A stretch of DNA of 64,000 nt. Origin: Gammaproteobacteria bacterium (GTDB lineage: Bacteria; Pseudomonadota; Gammaproteobacteria; HTCC5015). The stretch is from assembly GCA_013817245.1 (NCBI GenBank), contig JACDDA010000003.1, positions 1 to 64,000 on the forward strand, read 5' to 3'. The position numbers were made by a program, and so were the translations under genes. The notes under the pieces were generated by a model. The model saw only the letters and a list, made by a program, of their open reading frames with translations. It searched no databases and was not told the DNA's origin. This document shows, in pieces, positions 43,629 through 54,171 of the stretch (within the stretch, counting starts at the first letter, position 1; each line of letters starts with the position of its first letter).

Positions 43629-44789
43629 TTATTTAACAGGTGCGATCGATAATGCAGCCAAAATACCTTCACGTGTATAAACATAAGCAACCGGACCTTC
43701 AATCAACGCTTCCGATAAAATGCCGTCACTGCCAATGCGGGTGCGCGCAACGAAGCGACCATCTGTTTTACTAAGCGCATGTACATATCCATCAAAATCA
43801 CCGGTCAGCACTACATCACCTAATACCGCTGCGCCTACTAAAGGTCGCGCATGTAATTTATCTTGCGTCCACGCAGAGCCGCCGGTATTGCGATCAAATG
43901 CCCACACATGACTGGTGTCATCAACGGCATACACTTGATCATCACCTATCGCTAAATTGCGATACACGGATTTTTCACGCGACCAAATAATTTGTCCGCG
44001 ATCCGCTGTTAATGCGGCTAAACGGCCTTGATACGCCGCGACATAAATAATGCCGCCATCAATTGATGGCACCATATCAATATCAACCATTTGATCTAAT
44101 TCATTGCGACCCGTTGGAACAGCAATGACTGATTCCCATAGCGGCCGACCATCCGCTAACGTTAATGCCGTTATGCGTCCGTTATCCGCACCACTGATGA
44201 CGCGTCCCGCAAAAATGATAGGACTGCTAGTGCCACGTAAACTTAATGCCGGTACGTTATGTTTAAACGTCCATAGTTTTTCACCGGTAGTTGCAGAATA
44301 AGCGTGCACGACGCCATCAACGGTACGTGCTGTGACGACACCATAACCCGAAGTAGGCACGCCTAAAATTTCACTGGACAGTTGGGCTTGCCACGCAGGC
44401 GCACCATCTTTTTCTGCAAATGCTGCTAACAATCCTTCACGGGTACCAATGAATAAATAGCCATGCCCTACACCTACGCCCGCGCTTACCGGTAAATCGG
44501 TATCACGCGACCATAATACTTTGCCGGTTTTTTTATTGAGCGCGGTTAATTCACCTTTGCGATCTACGGTAAAAATAGCATCGCCGCTAATCACCGGTTG
44601 CAAACTTAAACGATATTGACCTGCGCCTGCACCGGTATCACGTTTCCATAATGTTTTAAAACGTAACTCTGGCTTAAAGTCTTCTAAAGCAGCAGGTGGC
44701 TCCGTCGTATCTTTAGATGCGCAAGCAGTCAATACGAGCACGCTGCACAAAAATACTAAGGGCATTAATAACTTATGCATCGGGCGCAT
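43629..44789 (-). CDS. bamB: Outer-membrane assembly lipoprotein BamB
   Basis: Lipoprotein of the BAM complex that helps insert beta-barrel proteins. It has a lipoprotein signal with lipobox LTAC, then an eight-bladed PQQ-type propeller with repeated W-x-x-x-x-T-G-x-K/A units (GKVLWSRDTDLPVSAGVGV; GEKLWTFKHN; GRPLWES). Several in-frame starts exist (44780, 44789, 44798, 44816); I use the ATG at 44787-44789, which overlaps the end of yfgM. It lies in the conserved hisS-yfgM-bamB-der order. Confidence 0.95.
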   Translation of the reverse strand: MRPMHKLLMPLVFLCSVLVLTACASKDTTEPPAALEDFKPELRFKTLWKRDTGAGAGQYRLSLQPVISGDAIFTVDRKGELTALNKKTGKVLWSRDTDLPVSAGVGVGHGYLFIGTREGLLAAFAEKDGAPAWQAQLSSEILGVPTSGYGVVTARTVDGVVHAYSATTGEKLWTFKHNVPALSLRGTSSPIIFAGRVISGADNGRITALTLADGRPLWESVIAVPTGRNELDQMVDIDMVPSIDGGIIYVAAYQGRLAALTADRGQIIWSREKSVYRNLAIGDDQVYAVDDTSHVWAFDRNTGGSAWTQDKLHARPLVGAAVLGDVVLTGDFDGYVHALSKTDGRFVARTRIGSDGILSEALIEGPVAYVYTREGILAALSIAPVK

Positions 44790-45465
44790 GCGTTTCATCC
44801 GCTTTAACTGCGGCATCAGTTACCGCAGCTGTTGTTTCAGCAACACCTAAGTCTTCTAATTTCATTTTCAGCAAAGCACTATCACTTGCACTGTCTTTAG
44901 CATTTAATGCTGCTTGATAATGTTTTTTAGCAGCATCGGTGTCAGCTTTAGCTAATGCAATGTCGCCTTTTAAAGTTTCTAATAAACCGAGATATGCAGC
45001 GGGATATTCAACATCTACGGTTTTTTCTGCTGCTTCAATTTGACCTTGTGATAATTGCAGTTCTGCTAAACGCAAACGCGCAATCAATTTCAAATGTTGT
45101 TGTTTAGCATTTGAAACTACCCATTGCAGCCGCTCAATCGCCACGCTTTCTTGACTATTCTCGACCGCTACTTTAGCTGCACCCAAACCCGCTAATGCGG
45201 CATACGGTGTATCAGCATAATCTTTAAATAAAATATCGGCGGTGACCGGAATGGTTTCAATACTTTTGGCTTGCATGTTAATCATTAAATGCGTGTATTG
45301 TATGGAAGCATCTTCGGCGTGTTTGCGTTGATGCTCTTGCCAAAAATACCAACCCGTTAGCATGCCCACGCCTAACACCACGCCGGTGATAACCGCAGTT
45401 ACATTTTCTTTCCACCACAACTTGAGCTGTTCAAGTTGTACATCATCAGTATCTAATTCACTCAT
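44773..45465 (-). CDS. yfgM: YfgM, TPR-containing ancillary SecYEG/chaperone protein
   Basis: Inner-membrane protein that in E. coli associates with SecYEG and PpiD. It has an N-terminal cytoplasmic stretch, one membrane helix (about residues 21-41, VTAVITGVVLGVGMLTGWYFW) and a periplasmic TPR-like domain (ADILFKDYADTPYAALAGL; GDIALAKADTDAAKKHYQAA). The length of 230 aa is close to E. coli's 206. AGGA lies 8 bases upstream of the ATG. It overlaps bamB and follows hisS. Confidence 0.93.
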   Translation of the reverse strand: MSELDTDDVQLEQLKLWWKENVTAVITGVVLGVGMLTGWYFWQEHQRKHAEDASIQYTHLMINMQAKSIETIPVTADILFKDYADTPYAALAGLGAAKVAVENSQESVAIERLQWVVSNAKQQHLKLIARLRLAELQLSQGQIEAAEKTVDVEYPAAYLGLLETLKGDIALAKADTDAAKKHYQAALNAKDSASDSALLKMKLEDLGVAETTAAVTDAAVKADETHAPDA

Positions 45466-45501
45466 GGCTTATTCCTAAGTTAAGGTTTTTATTTATCGTG
45501 C

Positions 45502-46785
45502 TCAGCAATCAAAATGCTCAGCTAATTTATTAATCACTGCACTGATCGCGACCGTGTGTTGCTCAGCATGCTGATCACGCAAATATTTTATGGTGATACT
45601 AGCATTCTGCAATTCTTCTTCGCCTAACACTAAGGCAATCTCAGCACCTGAGCGATCAGCGCGTTTAAATTGACTTTTCATGCTAGCGCTACCGCAATTT
45701 AATTGTATCGCCAAGTTAGGCAATGCATCACGTAACTGTTCGCTGATTTGCATGGCTTTAACGCTAGCAGCGTCACTGCCCGCATTATTGACAGCAATGA
45801 TATAAACATCGACTGAATGCATCGCAACTATTTCGTTTTCTAACAAGGCTAATAAACGTTCCAAGCCCATCGCAAAACCCACTGCAGGCGTTGCTTGTCC
45901 GCCCAATTGCTCAACCAAACCATCATAACGACCACCCGCGCAAATTGTGCCTTGCGCGCCTAATGATTCAGTAATCCATTCAAACACGGTGTGATTGTAA
46001 TAATCTAAACCGCGCACCAAATAAGGATTTACGGTGTATTCAATATTCGCTTGATCTAACAAAGCACACAGACCAGCAAAATGCGCTTGAGTTTCCGCGC
46101 CCCAATAATGACTCAAGATAGGGCCTTGTTTTACTATTGCCTGTGTATCTGGATTTTTACTATCTAATACACGCAATGGATTTTGCTGCAAACGACGCTG
46201 ACTATCTTCATCTAGCTTAGCGTGATGTTGCGTCAAATACAGGACAAGCGCTTCACGATATTGTTGGCGTTCTGCACGCGTACCTAAGGAATTTAATTCC
46301 AATCGAACCGCAGGCAATGCCAACGCGCGCCATAAACGCGCGGTCATCAAAATAATTTCCGCATCAATATCGGGGCCTTCCATGCCATACGCTTCAACAC
46401 CGACTTGATGAAATTGCCGATAACGACCTTTCTGTGGACGTTCACGACGAAACATCGGCCCGGTATACCACCAGCGCTGAATTTGATTACGAAACAAACC
46501 GTGCTCTATACCCGCGCGTACGCAACTCGCAGTACCTTCGGGACGTAAGCTCAACAAGCTGTCGTCACGATCTTTGAAGGTATACATTTCTTTTTCAACA
46601 ATATCGGTCACTTCACCAATCGAACGGCAAAATAAATCAGTACTCTCAAGTATGGGCGTACGAATTTCTTGATAACCATAGCTGTTCATTAATTGATGCA
46701 AATGCACTTCTAGCCACTGCCAAGCAGCGCTCTGTTCAGGCAGGATGTCGTGCATCCCTTTGACGGATTTAACAGTTGTTGACAT
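45502..46785 (-). CDS. hisS: Histidyl-tRNA synthetase
   Basis: Charges tRNA-His. It is a class II synthetase with MHDILPEQS at the N-terminus and motif 2 around [17 protein letters not shown]. The histidine motifs [15 protein letters not shown] and AGGRYDGL follow, then motif 3 ([14 protein letters not shown]) and the C-terminal anticodon-binding domain (about 325-425). The length of 427 aa matches E. coli (424). It directly follows rodZ because ispG has moved elsewhere. Confidence 0.98.
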   Translation of the reverse strand: MSTTVKSVKGMHDILPEQSAAWQWLEVHLHQLMNSYGYQEIRTPILESTDLFCRSIGEVTDIVEKEMYTFKDRDDSLLSLRPEGTASCVRAGIEHGLFRNQIQRWWYTGPMFRRERPQKGRYRQFHQVGVEAYGMEGPDIDAEIILMTARLWRALALPAVRLELNSLGTRAERQQYREALVLYLTQHHAKLDEDSQRRLQQNPLRVLDSKNPDTQAIVKQGPILSHYWGAETQAHFAGLCALLDQANIEYTVNPYLVRGLDYYNHTVFEWITESLGAQGTICAGGRYDGLVEQLGGQATPAVGFAMGLERLLALLENEIVAMHSVDVYIIAVNNAGSDAASVKAMQISEQLRDALPNLAIQLNCGSASMKSQFKRADRSGAEIALVLGEEELQNASITIKYLRDQHAEQHTVAISAVINKLAEHFDC

Positions 46786-46822
46786 GATTATTGTGTTACG
46801 CGTGAATTAGCGAAAAACCAAC

Positions 46823-47710
46823 CTATTCGTTTTCAATGATAAGTTGTGCGGTGCGATTACTGCGAACGAATGGCTGAAGATTATAGATCTGGCCATTTAT
46901 TTCTAAACCGACTTGCGCAGCATCACCTAACATTACATGGAACGGCGCTTGGCCTTGTAACACTATAGGAGAATCTTTTTGGGAAAACATGCCATAGACA
47001 TGACGAAATTGATTTGCATCATAAACTTCAATCCAAGATGCGCCCGTCATTTTTACTGCTAAACGATCCGTACCCTGCGGTGCTTGTTTACGCAAGGTGG
47101 GTTTAGCGACAGGTACAGCAATCGGCACTTGCGCCGCGTCGGTTATAGGTTCTAATTTGGGTAGGGCCGCAGCTTTATCAGGAACCACTGCCGCTTCGGG
47201 AGTTTCATCTTCCGTTACTGCTGCCTCTTGTTGTGCTGCTAACAATGCTGCTTCTATCGCAGCAGTTTCATTTGGTACCGTATCAACCGCCGCAGATTCA
47301 GTGACTTCAATTACCTCTACGTTCGGTTTGCTGCTTTGTGCAACTGCCCAATAAATTAAATAGATGAGCAACGATAAAATTATCGCAACCGTTAACCATT
47401 TGATTCGAGGATCACGCATGGTCACGGGTGGCTTCGCAGTGGCAGTATCAATCAACGCCGGATCACGAAAACCCAATTGATTATAATGTTGTACCCAAAC
47501 AGTGGCGTCTACATTTACTGCGTCAGCGTACTGGCGTAAATAACCACGCACAAAAGTCGGTGCTGGTAAACGACTGTGATCGTCTTGTTCTAACGCATCA
47601 ATGATGTCACGTTGCAAACGAAGTTTGTGCGCTAAGTCTGCTAATTCTATACCCGCTTGTTCACGCGCTTGTCGTAAGCTGGCACCTAAAGTTTGATCAT
47701 TTGGCAACAT
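46823..47710 (-). CDS. rodZ: Cytoskeletal protein RodZ
   Basis: Links MreB to the cell-wall elongation machinery. It has an N-terminal helix-turn-helix domain of the Xre type (TLGASLRQAREQAGIELADL; PTFVRGYLRQYADAV), one membrane helix at about residues 107-126, an acidic A/V-rich linker and a C-terminal beta domain (MTGASWIEVYDANQ; PFHVMLGDA). The length of 295 aa is normal. GGGAG precedes the ATG. It lies between pilF and hisS. Confidence 0.95.
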   Translation of the reverse strand: MLPNDQTLGASLRQAREQAGIELADLAHKLRLQRDIIDALEQDDHSRLPAPTFVRGYLRQYADAVNVDATVWVQHYNQLGFRDPALIDTATAKPPVTMRDPRIKWLTVAIILSLLIYLIYWAVAQSSKPNVEVIEVTESAAVDTVPNETAAIEAALLAAQQEAAVTEDETPEAAVVPDKAAALPKLEPITDAAQVPIAVPVAKPTLRKQAPQGTDRLAVKMTGASWIEVYDANQFRHVYGMFSQKDSPIVLQGQAPFHVMLGDAAQVGLEINGQIYNLQPFVRSNRTAQLIIENE

Positions 47711-47765
47711 GCATTGCTCCCTTCGATTTTTCGCTAATCGTTATCGAAATTTAAAGTTGTGTTAA

Positions 47766-48506
47766 TTACTTATTAATATTGCGCGCTGCTTCCGAATCCG
47801 GAAAACGATTACGCAGTTTTATGGTGTATTTGCCTTCCGCATTACGATCGCCTAGTTGTTTAGTCAAACGAATTGCGGTTGCAAGGCTATCAGGTGTTTC
47901 CGGTAATTTTTCAAAATACTTTTGTACATAACCATAAGCCACGCGTGGATTGCGTTTACGTTCATATAGATGCGCCATTTGCATTAACGCACTACCAAAA
48001 TAAGGATTTAAATCGAGGGCTTTACGAAAATAGACTTCTGCTTTTACTTCATCGGGGATTTTTAAGGCGCAAATACCTAAATTAGTCCATGCAAATTCTT
48101 TAGTAGGATATAAAGGATCACGCAACGCTTTATTAAAACGCTCTTCTGCTTCTTGCAAACGTCCTACGCCACATAAAAAAGTGCCGTAGTTATTATTATA
48201 TTCTGGATTTTCGGGTTCAATGCGGAGCGCTTTTTTCAAATGCTTATCCGCTTTTTTATTATCGCCCAGTTGATTTTGCAGCAAGCCATATGCAGCATTT
48301 GCTAATGCGGAATTGGAATTTTGATCTAACGCTTTTTCTAGTTTTTCTTTAGCGCGCTCCACCTGGCCTTGTGCCAAATAACCTGCACCTAATTGGGCAT
48401 TAAATTCTGCGGCTTTTTCCAAGTTAGGTTTTGGACCCGACGATACACAAGCTGTCAGACAACTGAACAATGCAATGACAAACAAAAGACAATATTGACG
48501 CTTCAT
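47766..48506 (-). CDS. pilF: Type IV pilus assembly lipoprotein PilF (PilW) / TPR protein
   Basis: TPR lipoprotein that helps the secretin PilQ reach and multimerise in the outer membrane in piliated bacteria. I use the ATG at 48504-48506 (MKRQYCLLFVIALFSCLTAC), which gives a lipoprotein signal with lipobox LTAC; a start 9 codons upstream dilutes it. Six TPR-like units follow (ALANAAYGLLQNQLGDNKKA; PEYNNNYGTFLCGVGRLQEA). Its place between rlmN and rodZ is conserved even in species without functional pili, so pilus function is not proven here. Confidence 0.92.
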   Translation of the reverse strand: MKRQYCLLFVIALFSCLTACVSSGPKPNLEKAAEFNAQLGAGYLAQGQVERAKEKLEKALDQNSNSALANAAYGLLQNQLGDNKKADKHLKKALRIEPENPEYNNNYGTFLCGVGRLQEAEERFNKALRDPLYPTKEFAWTNLGICALKIPDEVKAEVYFRKALDLNPYFGSALMQMAHLYERKRNPRVAYGYVQKYFEKLPETPDSLATAIRLTKQLGDRNAEGKYTIKLRNRFPDSEAARNINK

Positions 48507-48599
48507 GCCTACCCTATAAGTCTCATTAACCATTAATAAGGAATGATATGGAAAATCGGAAAATCTAAAGATCCGCGCATGATAGCGCAGCGGCGAACT

Positions 48600-49736
48600 T
48601 CAGGCGATACCCGTCTGTTTTTCGCCAAAACGAGGTTGAATAAAGCGTTTTTCACGACGACTGCGATCTGCGACTTGCCCTACTAATTGACCACACGCGG
48701 CATCAATATCATCGCCACGGGTTTTACGGACGGTGGTCACAATACCCGCACGTTGGGTGATGCTCATAAAACGACCAATCGCTTCATCATTGGAGCGGCG
48801 ATAACCAGAACCGGGGAATGGATTAAACGGAATTAAATTGAGCTTGCTGGGAATACCTTCCAAGCGACGCGCCAGCTCTTTCGCCAAAACCGGGCTATCG
48901 TTAACCCCGTCGAGCATCACGTATTCAAAGGTAATTTGGCGTTTATGTAGACCTTTTATATAGGCGCTACAGGCTTCGAGTAATTCTTCGATTGGATATT
49001 TGGTATTAAGCGGCACTAACTCATTGCGCAAACTATCATTGGGCGCATGCAGAGAAATGGCCAAGGCCACTTCAATTTGCTCATCGCGTAATCGATAAAT
49101 CGCGGGCACAACGCCGGCCGTGCTGACGGTCACGCGACGCTTAGCTAAGCCGTACGCCAAATCATCGATCATCAATTTTAAGGCAGGCACTACATTTTCA
49201 TAATTAATCAGCGGTTCGCCCATGCCCATCAAAACGACATTGGTGATTCGCCGATCCGTGGGTTTAAGTAAACGCTCAGCTGTCCAGACCTGGCCAATAA
49301 TTTCGGCGGTGGTCAGATTGCGATTAAAACCTTGGCGCGCAGTCGAACAAAACGAACAATCCAAACTGCAACCTACTTGCGAAGAAATACATAAAGTCGC
49401 ACGCCGCGTTTCGGGAATATAAACCGTTTCAATCGCATTTCCTAACAGGCTTTCACTACCACGAGCAGCGCTTTGACCCATATGAAACAACCACTTACGA
49501 GTGCCGTCGCTGGATTCACTATCAAAGGCAACTTCGGGCGGCGCAACCACCGCTACTGCCGCCAAACGTTCTCGTAGGGATTTAGATAAATTGCTCATCA
49601 ACGCGAAATCGGTGATTCCGCGTTGATGTATCCATTGCAATAATTGCTGCGAGCGGAAGCTGGGCTCGCCCAACTGCTCAAGAAACTGCCGCAAACCAGC
49701 GGCATCTAGACCCATTAAATTGTGCGGTTCTGACAT
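48600..49736 (-). CDS. rlmN: Dual-specificity 23S rRNA/tRNA adenine-C2 methyltransferase RlmN
   Basis: Radical-SAM enzyme that methylates A2503 of 23S rRNA and A37 of some tRNAs. It has the CSLDCSFC [4Fe-4S] motif (CxxxCxxC), the [12 protein letters not shown] motif and the C-terminal DAACGQL motif with the methyl-carrying cysteine. The ATG at 49734-49736 ([10 protein letters not shown]) gives 378 aa; the longer reading uses TTG and overlaps ndk. It lies 20 bases after ndk on the same strand. Confidence 0.96.
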   Translation of the reverse strand: MSEPHNLMGLDAAGLRQFLEQLGEPSFRSQQLLQWIHQRGITDFALMSNLSKSLRERLAAVAVVAPPEVAFDSESSDGTRKWLFHMGQSAARGSESLLGNAIETVYIPETRRATLCISSQVGCSLDCSFCSTARQGFNRNLTTAEIIGQVWTAERLLKPTDRRITNVVLMGMGEPLINYENVVPALKLMIDDLAYGLAKRRVTVSTAGVVPAIYRLRDEQIEVALAISLHAPNDSLRNELVPLNTKYPIEELLEACSAYIKGLHKRQITFEYVMLDGVNDSPVLAKELARRLEGIPSKLNLIPFNPFPGSGYRRSNDEAIGRFMSITQRAGIVTTVRKTRGDDIDAACGQLVGQVADRSRREKRFIQPRFGEKQTGIA

Positions 49737-49756
49737 GGGTCTGACTATAGCTGACT

Positions 49757-50206
49757 TTAACGCGTACGTGGACAAATCACGGCACTGCTAGCGCCCAAGC
49801 CGGTGCCAAAAAAGAAGTTAATTTCTTCGGCGGCTGTGTCGGCTGCATCCGAACCATGCACCGCATTTTCGTCGATACTGGCTGCAAAATCTGCTCGGAT
49901 CGTACCTTTAACGGCGTCTTTAGGATTGGTTGCGCCCATTAAGTCACGGTGTTTAGCGACGGCATTTTCGCCTTCTAAAACCTGAATGATCACGGGACCC
50001 GAACTCATAAAACCCACTAAATCTTTAAAAAAGGGACGTGCGCTATGAACCGCATAAAAGCCTTCAGCTTGTTCGCGATTAAGATGCATCATTTTGGCAG
50101 CGACAACTTTTAAACCGGCTTTTTCAAAGCGACTATAAATTTCGCCGATCACATTTTTGGCAACACCATCAGGTTTGATGATGGATAAAGTACGTTCAAT
50201 TGCCAT
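49757..50206 (-). CDS. ndk: Nucleoside diphosphate kinase
   Basis: Balances NTP and dNTP pools. The 149-aa protein starts [15 protein letters not shown] and has the phospho-acceptor H117 in ENAVHGSD. The C-terminus ([14 protein letters not shown]) is a few residues longer than E. coli Ndk (143 aa) and reads unlike the family. GGAG precedes the ATG. A terminator at 50267-50297 separates it from the isc operon. Confidence 0.97.
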   Translation of the reverse strand: MAIERTLSIIKPDGVAKNVIGEIYSRFEKAGLKVVAAKMMHLNREQAEGFYAVHSARPFFKDLVGFMSSGPVIIQVLEGENAVAKHRDLMGATNPKDAVKGTIRADFAASIDENAVHGSDAADTAAEEINFFFGTGLGASSAVICPRTR

Positions 50207-50266
50207 GAATACTAACTCCGTTGTTCAGACCTAAAAAGAAGGCGGGATTCTACTAGGGTTATTCGT

Positions 50267-50297
50267 AAAAAGGTAGGACAGCACTGCTGCGCTACCT
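50267..50297 (-). terminator. Rho-independent terminator of the isc operon
   Basis: On the minus strand, just after iscX, AGGTAG-CG-CAGCA-G-TGCTG-TC-CTACCT forms a two-part hairpin followed at once by TTTT. It ends the isc transcript before ndk, whose start is 61 bases further on. Confidence 0.8.
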
Positions 50298-50310
50298 ACT
50301 TATTACTGCA

Positions 50311-50511
50311 TTAATCGCGTTCTGCAATCCACGCCGTTTGAATAGCTTCAAGAATTTTTTCACCGGAACGTGTTGGTTCATCGGTAAAATCTTCTAAGTC
50401 ACAAACCCACGCATGTAAATCAGTAAATCTTATATACCGAGGATCAACATCTGGGTGCGCATCAATTAATGCCAGCGCAATATCGAGTGTATCTGTCCAC
50501 TTTAAAGTCAT
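50311..50511 (-). CDS. iscX: IscX, small acidic isc protein
   Basis: IscX (66 aa) binds IscS and iron and modulates cluster synthesis. The ATG at 50509-50511 ([20 protein letters not shown]) matches the E. coli length and sequence ([27 protein letters not shown]). The longer frame upstream overlaps fdx and is not conserved. It is the last gene of the isc operon. Confidence 0.95.
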   Translation of the reverse strand: MTLKWTDTLDIALALIDAHPDVDPRYIRFTDLHAWVCDLEDFTDEPTRSGEKILEAIQTAWIAERD

Positions 50512-50521
50512 GATGCTTTGC

Positions 50522-50863
50522 TCACTCGTGACGTTCGGAAACCATATTAATTGTGTAGCGAGGGATCTCAATAACCAAATCGACATCACCCACCAACGCC
50601 TGACAACTTAAACGTGAATCAGGATCTAAACCCCACGCTTTATCGAGCAGATCATCTTCCAATTCATCACTGGGCTCGAGCGTGGAATAACCTTCGCGCA
50701 CATGCACATGACAGGTAGTGCAGGCACACGCTTTTTCACAAGCGTGTTCGATCTCTATACCATTGCTTAAAGCGGCATCACAAATACTAATACCCGCTGC
50801 AACTTCAATGACCGCGCCTTGAGGGCAACTCTTAGGATGCGGCAAAAATATTAATTTAGTCAT
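50522..50863 (-). CDS. fdx: [2Fe-2S] ferredoxin of the isc system
   Basis: Electron donor for cluster assembly on IscU. The 113-aa protein has the adrenodoxin-type ligands C42, C48, C51 and C87 ([23 protein letters not shown]), at the same positions as E. coli Fdx. It lies 19 bases after hscA and just before iscX. Confidence 0.96.
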   Translation of the reverse strand: MTKLIFLPHPKSCPQGAVIEVAAGISICDAALSNGIEIEHACEKACACTTCHVHVREGYSTLEPSDELEDDLLDKAWGLDPDSRLSCQALVGDVDLVIEIPRYTINMVSERHE

Positions 50864-50882
50864 GATTGTATTACTCGCATTT

Positions 50883-52757
50883 TTATATTTGATCCAAGCG
50901 CTGACCAGCTAAGGCTTTACGAATATTATGATCCATACGCCTACCCACATAGTCTGCACACTGCGCTTCTAAATTTTCAATCGCTTGTTTAATACCCGCT
51001 ACGTCATTACTATTTTGCAGAGCCGCTAACTTTTCGCGCGCTACTAAAATTATTTGACGTTCAGATTCCGATAACAATAATTCACCGTCGACTTGCAAGG
51101 CCGCATCAACCGCTTCCAATGAACGTGCTGCATCAATTTGTTGTTCGCGCACGCGCCGTAATTCAAGATCATCAGCAGCATAGTGAATCGAAGCCTGCAA
51201 CATATCGGCAATTTCTGCGTCACTTAAACCATACGAAGGTTTCACTACAATCGTGGCTTCAGTGCCACTCGTTATTTCCGTAGCGGCAACACTGAGCAAA
51301 CCATCGGCATCGACTTGAAAGCTCACCCGAATCCGCGCCGCGCCCGCCACCATCGCAGGAATATTGCGCAATTCAAAACGCGCTAAAGAACGACAGTCTT
51401 GCACTAATTCGCGATCACCTTGCACAACATGAATCATCATTGCCGTTTGGCCGTCTTTAAAGGTAGTGAATTCTTGTGCGCGACCCACCGGCAACGTGGT
51501 GTTGCGCGGAATAATTTTTTCCACCAAACCACCCATGGTTTCTAAACCGAGTGACAAGGGCACTACATCTAATAACAACATATCTTGCTCAGCTTTATTA
51601 CCTACTAACACATCGGCTTGCAGAGCTGCACCTAACGCTACTACTTTATCGGGATCAATCGTAGTTAGAACTTCACGGCCAAACAATGTTGAAACCTGCT
51701 GACGCACGCTCGGAATGCGCGTTGAACCACCCACCATTATGACTTCATCAATCGCACCAAATGTTAAATTCGCATCGCGCACTGCGCGCCGACAAGCCTG
51801 CAAGGTTTTTGCAAGTAACGGCGCTATTAACGTTTCTAATTGCATGCGCGTAAGGGTTAACGCGTGTGTTGCGCCATTCGGCAAATTAATTGCGAGCTCA
51901 ACATTCATCTGACTGGATAATGCTTCTTTGCTATCAATCGCTAATTGCTGCAAGTAACGACGATACTGTGGACTCAGTGTTTCTGCATTTAGCGCGAGTA
52001 CTTCAAAAAAATGATTTAATAATAATTGATCAAAATCATCCCCACCCAAAGCCGCGTCACCACCAGTAGCAACGACTTCAAACACGCCTTTTTGCAAATG
52101 CAAAATAGAAATATCAAACGTTCCGCCGCCCAAATCATAAACTGCAATTCGACCTTCGCGCTTGCTATCTAAACCATACGCGATCGCTGCGGCAGTGGGT
52201 TCATTTAACAAACGTAAAACTTTGATACCCGCTAAATTAGCCGCATCTTTCGTAGCTTGACGTTGCGCATCATCAAAATAAGCGGGCACTGTAATAACGG
52301 CACCGGTTAACTCGCCATCAAGACTGGCTTCTGCGCGCGCGCGTAAATATCGCAAGATCTCTGCAGATATTTCTACCGCCGTTATTTCACGTCCTGCGCA
52401 AACAATGCGTGGCACTACACTGTCACTCGCAACAAAATTATAAGGTAAATACGCTTGTTCACGCTGTATGTCTTCTAGGTTGCGGCCCATCAAACGCTTA
52501 ACAGAGACAATAGTATTTTCCGGATCTTCTGCTAAATGATGTTTGGCTGCTTCGCCAACTTGCACCACACCATTTGATAAATAGCGCACTATCGACGGCA
52601 CAATGGCGTTATCCATCTCATCCACCAACACATCAGGAATACTGCTGCGTACAGTGGCAACTAAAGAATGAGTAGTACCTAAATCAATACCCACCGCTAA
52701 ACGATGTTGATGCGGCGCAGTAAATTTACCGGGTTCAGAAATTTGCAATAAAGCCAT
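50883..52757 (-). CDS. hscA: HscA, Hsp70-type chaperone for Fe-S transfer
   Basis: Specialised Hsp70 that releases clusters from IscU. It has the ATPase-domain motifs [47 protein letters not shown] and [15 protein letters not shown], and then a substrate-binding domain. The length of 624 aa is close to E. coli HscA (616). It starts 2 bases after hscB. Its partner LPPVK site is present in IscU. Confidence 0.97.
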   Translation of the reverse strand: MALLQISEPGKFTAPHQHRLAVGIDLGTTHSLVATVRSSIPDVLVDEMDNAIVPSIVRYLSNGVVQVGEAAKHHLAEDPENTIVSVKRLMGRNLEDIQREQAYLPYNFVASDSVVPRIVCAGREITAVEISAEILRYLRARAEASLDGELTGAVITVPAYFDDAQRQATKDAANLAGIKVLRLLNEPTAAAIAYGLDSKREGRIAVYDLGGGTFDISILHLQKGVFEVVATGGDAALGGDDFDQLLLNHFFEVLALNAETLSPQYRRYLQQLAIDSKEALSSQMNVELAINLPNGATHALTLTRMQLETLIAPLLAKTLQACRRAVRDANLTFGAIDEVIMVGGSTRIPSVRQQVSTLFGREVLTTIDPDKVVALGAALQADVLVGNKAEQDMLLLDVVPLSLGLETMGGLVEKIIPRNTTLPVGRAQEFTTFKDGQTAMMIHVVQGDRELVQDCRSLARFELRNIPAMVAGAARIRVSFQVDADGLLSVAATEITSGTEATIVVKPSYGLSDAEIADMLQASIHYAADDLELRRVREQQIDAARSLEAVDAALQVDGELLLSESERQIILVAREKLAALQNSNDVAGIKQAIENLEAQCADYVGRRMDHNIRKALAGQRLDQI

Positions 52758-52759
52758 GA

Positions 52760-53284
52760 TTAAGATTCGAGTCCAAATAAACGATCATCAATTTCTTGCG
52801 CTAATTTTTTCAAAAATTGCAATTCAGCCAATTCATTCAACGCCTTCAAAAATTGCGCATCGTTATCTAATGCAAGCGCAATACGCGCAACCGATTCAAG
52901 CATAGCAATGCGCACAGATGCTAATAATGTATGTAATTGATCAAAGCAATTCGCTTCTACCAATGCTTCGCGCAACTCCATCTGCGTCATTAAAAACTCA
53001 GACGACAAGGTCGGTTTTTGTTGCGCTATCTCAGGCTGATGCAAGCTTAATAAATACAAACCACGCTCCACATCATCGCGCAAAATTCGATACGCATCAT
53101 TCACCAAAGCAGCGCGTTCTAAGGCCATACGGCGTTCACGCTCACTTTTATCTACATATCGATCAGGATGCAATTGGGCTTGCAACAAACGATAACGCGT
53201 TACCAAATCGTCTGTCTTAACGGCATAATTTTCCGGCAATTCAAATAACTTAAAATAGTTATTAGCCGTCTGTGCAGCATTCAT
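52760..53284 (-). CDS. hscB: HscB, J-domain co-chaperone
   Basis: Delivers IscU to HscA. The 174-aa protein has an N-terminal J domain with the HPD motif at residues 39-41 (LHPDRYVD) and a C-terminal three-helix IscU-binding domain. It lies between iscA and hscA in the standard order. Confidence 0.96.
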   Translation of the reverse strand: MNAAQTANNYFKLFELPENYAVKTDDLVTRYRLLQAQLHPDRYVDKSERERRMALERAALVNDAYRILRDDVERGLYLLSLHQPEIAQQKPTLSSEFLMTQMELREALVEANCFDQLHTLLASVRIAMLESVARIALALDNDAQFLKALNELAELQFLKKLAQEIDDRLFGLES

Positions 53285-53359
53285 ACAAAATCTTCTAGCG
53301 TATTAATGAAAATGGCTACGCATTGCATAGCCATTGTTAAGTGTCGAAGTAGGATAACC

Positions 53360-53683
53360 TTACACCGTAAAGCTTTCACCACAACCACATTCGTCTTTAA
53401 CGTTAGGATTTTGGAATTTAAAACCTTCATTCAAACCTTCGCGTACAAAATCCAATTCCGTGCCATCGATATAAAGCAAACTTTTAGGGTCCACAATAAT
53501 TTTTAAAGCATGCGATTCAAAAACGGCATCTTCAGGCTGCAACTCATCCGCGTATTCCATTACATAGGCCAAACCCGAACAGCCGGTGGTGCGAACACCT
53601 AAACGCAAACCTAAACCTTTGCCACGTTGTTGCAAAGATTTTTGTACGTGTTTTGCGGCGGCAGTGGTTAATGTTACGCTCAT
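53360..53683 (-). CDS. iscA: A-type Fe-S carrier IscA
   Basis: A-type carrier that passes clusters or iron to apo-proteins. The 107-aa protein has the three conserved cysteines C35 (TTGCSGLAY), C99 and C101 (CGCG) at E. coli positions. A 32-base gap follows iscU and a 75-base gap precedes hscB. Confidence 0.97.
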   Translation of the reverse strand: MSVTLTTAAAKHVQKSLQQRGKGLGLRLGVRTTGCSGLAYVMEYADELQPEDAVFESHALKIIVDPKSLLYIDGTELDFVREGLNEGFKFQNPNVKDECGCGESFTV

Positions 53684-53715
53684 AACGACCTCACAAATGC
53701 TGTGGCATTAATCCG

Positions 53716-54111
53716 TTATTGGCCAGAAAATTCTGGGTGTTTGGTTTTGTAATCTGCAATTGCCGCAGCAATCGCATCTTCTGCTAATACTGAACAATGG
53801 ATTTTAACCGGCGGCAATGCGAGCTCTTCCGCAATTTGACTATTCTTAATCGTAGAAGCTTGCGCCAACGTTTTTCCTTTGACCCATTCGGTCACCAAAG
53901 AACTAGAGGCAATTGCTGAACCACAACCATAGGTTTTAAAACGCGCATCTTCGATAATGCCGTCTTTGCTTACTTTGATTTGTAATTTCATTACGTCGCC
54001 ACACGCAGGTGCACCGACCATGCCGGTTCCTACATCAAGATCATTTTTTTCGAATGATCCAACATTACGTGGATTTTCATAATGATCTAAAACTTTTTCA
54101 CTGTATGCCAT
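53716..54111 (-). CDS. iscU: Fe-S scaffold IscU
   Basis: Scaffold on which IscS sulfur and iron form [2Fe-2S] clusters. Conserved C37 (GAPACGD), C63 (GCGSAIASS), H105/C106 (IHCS) and the HscA-binding LPPVK at 99-103 all match E. coli. The length of 131 aa is normal. It follows iscS by 60 bases. Confidence 0.98.
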   Translation of the reverse strand: MAYSEKVLDHYENPRNVGSFEKNDLDVGTGMVGAPACGDVMKLQIKVSKDGIIEDARFKTYGCGSAIASSSLVTEWVKGKTLAQASTIKNSQIAEELALPPVKIHCSVLAEDAIAAAIADYKTKHPEFSGQ

Positions 54112-54171
54112 TTCATTACTCCTACATACTTACCTTACATATACAAAACCAAATGCACGCAACACTATTAA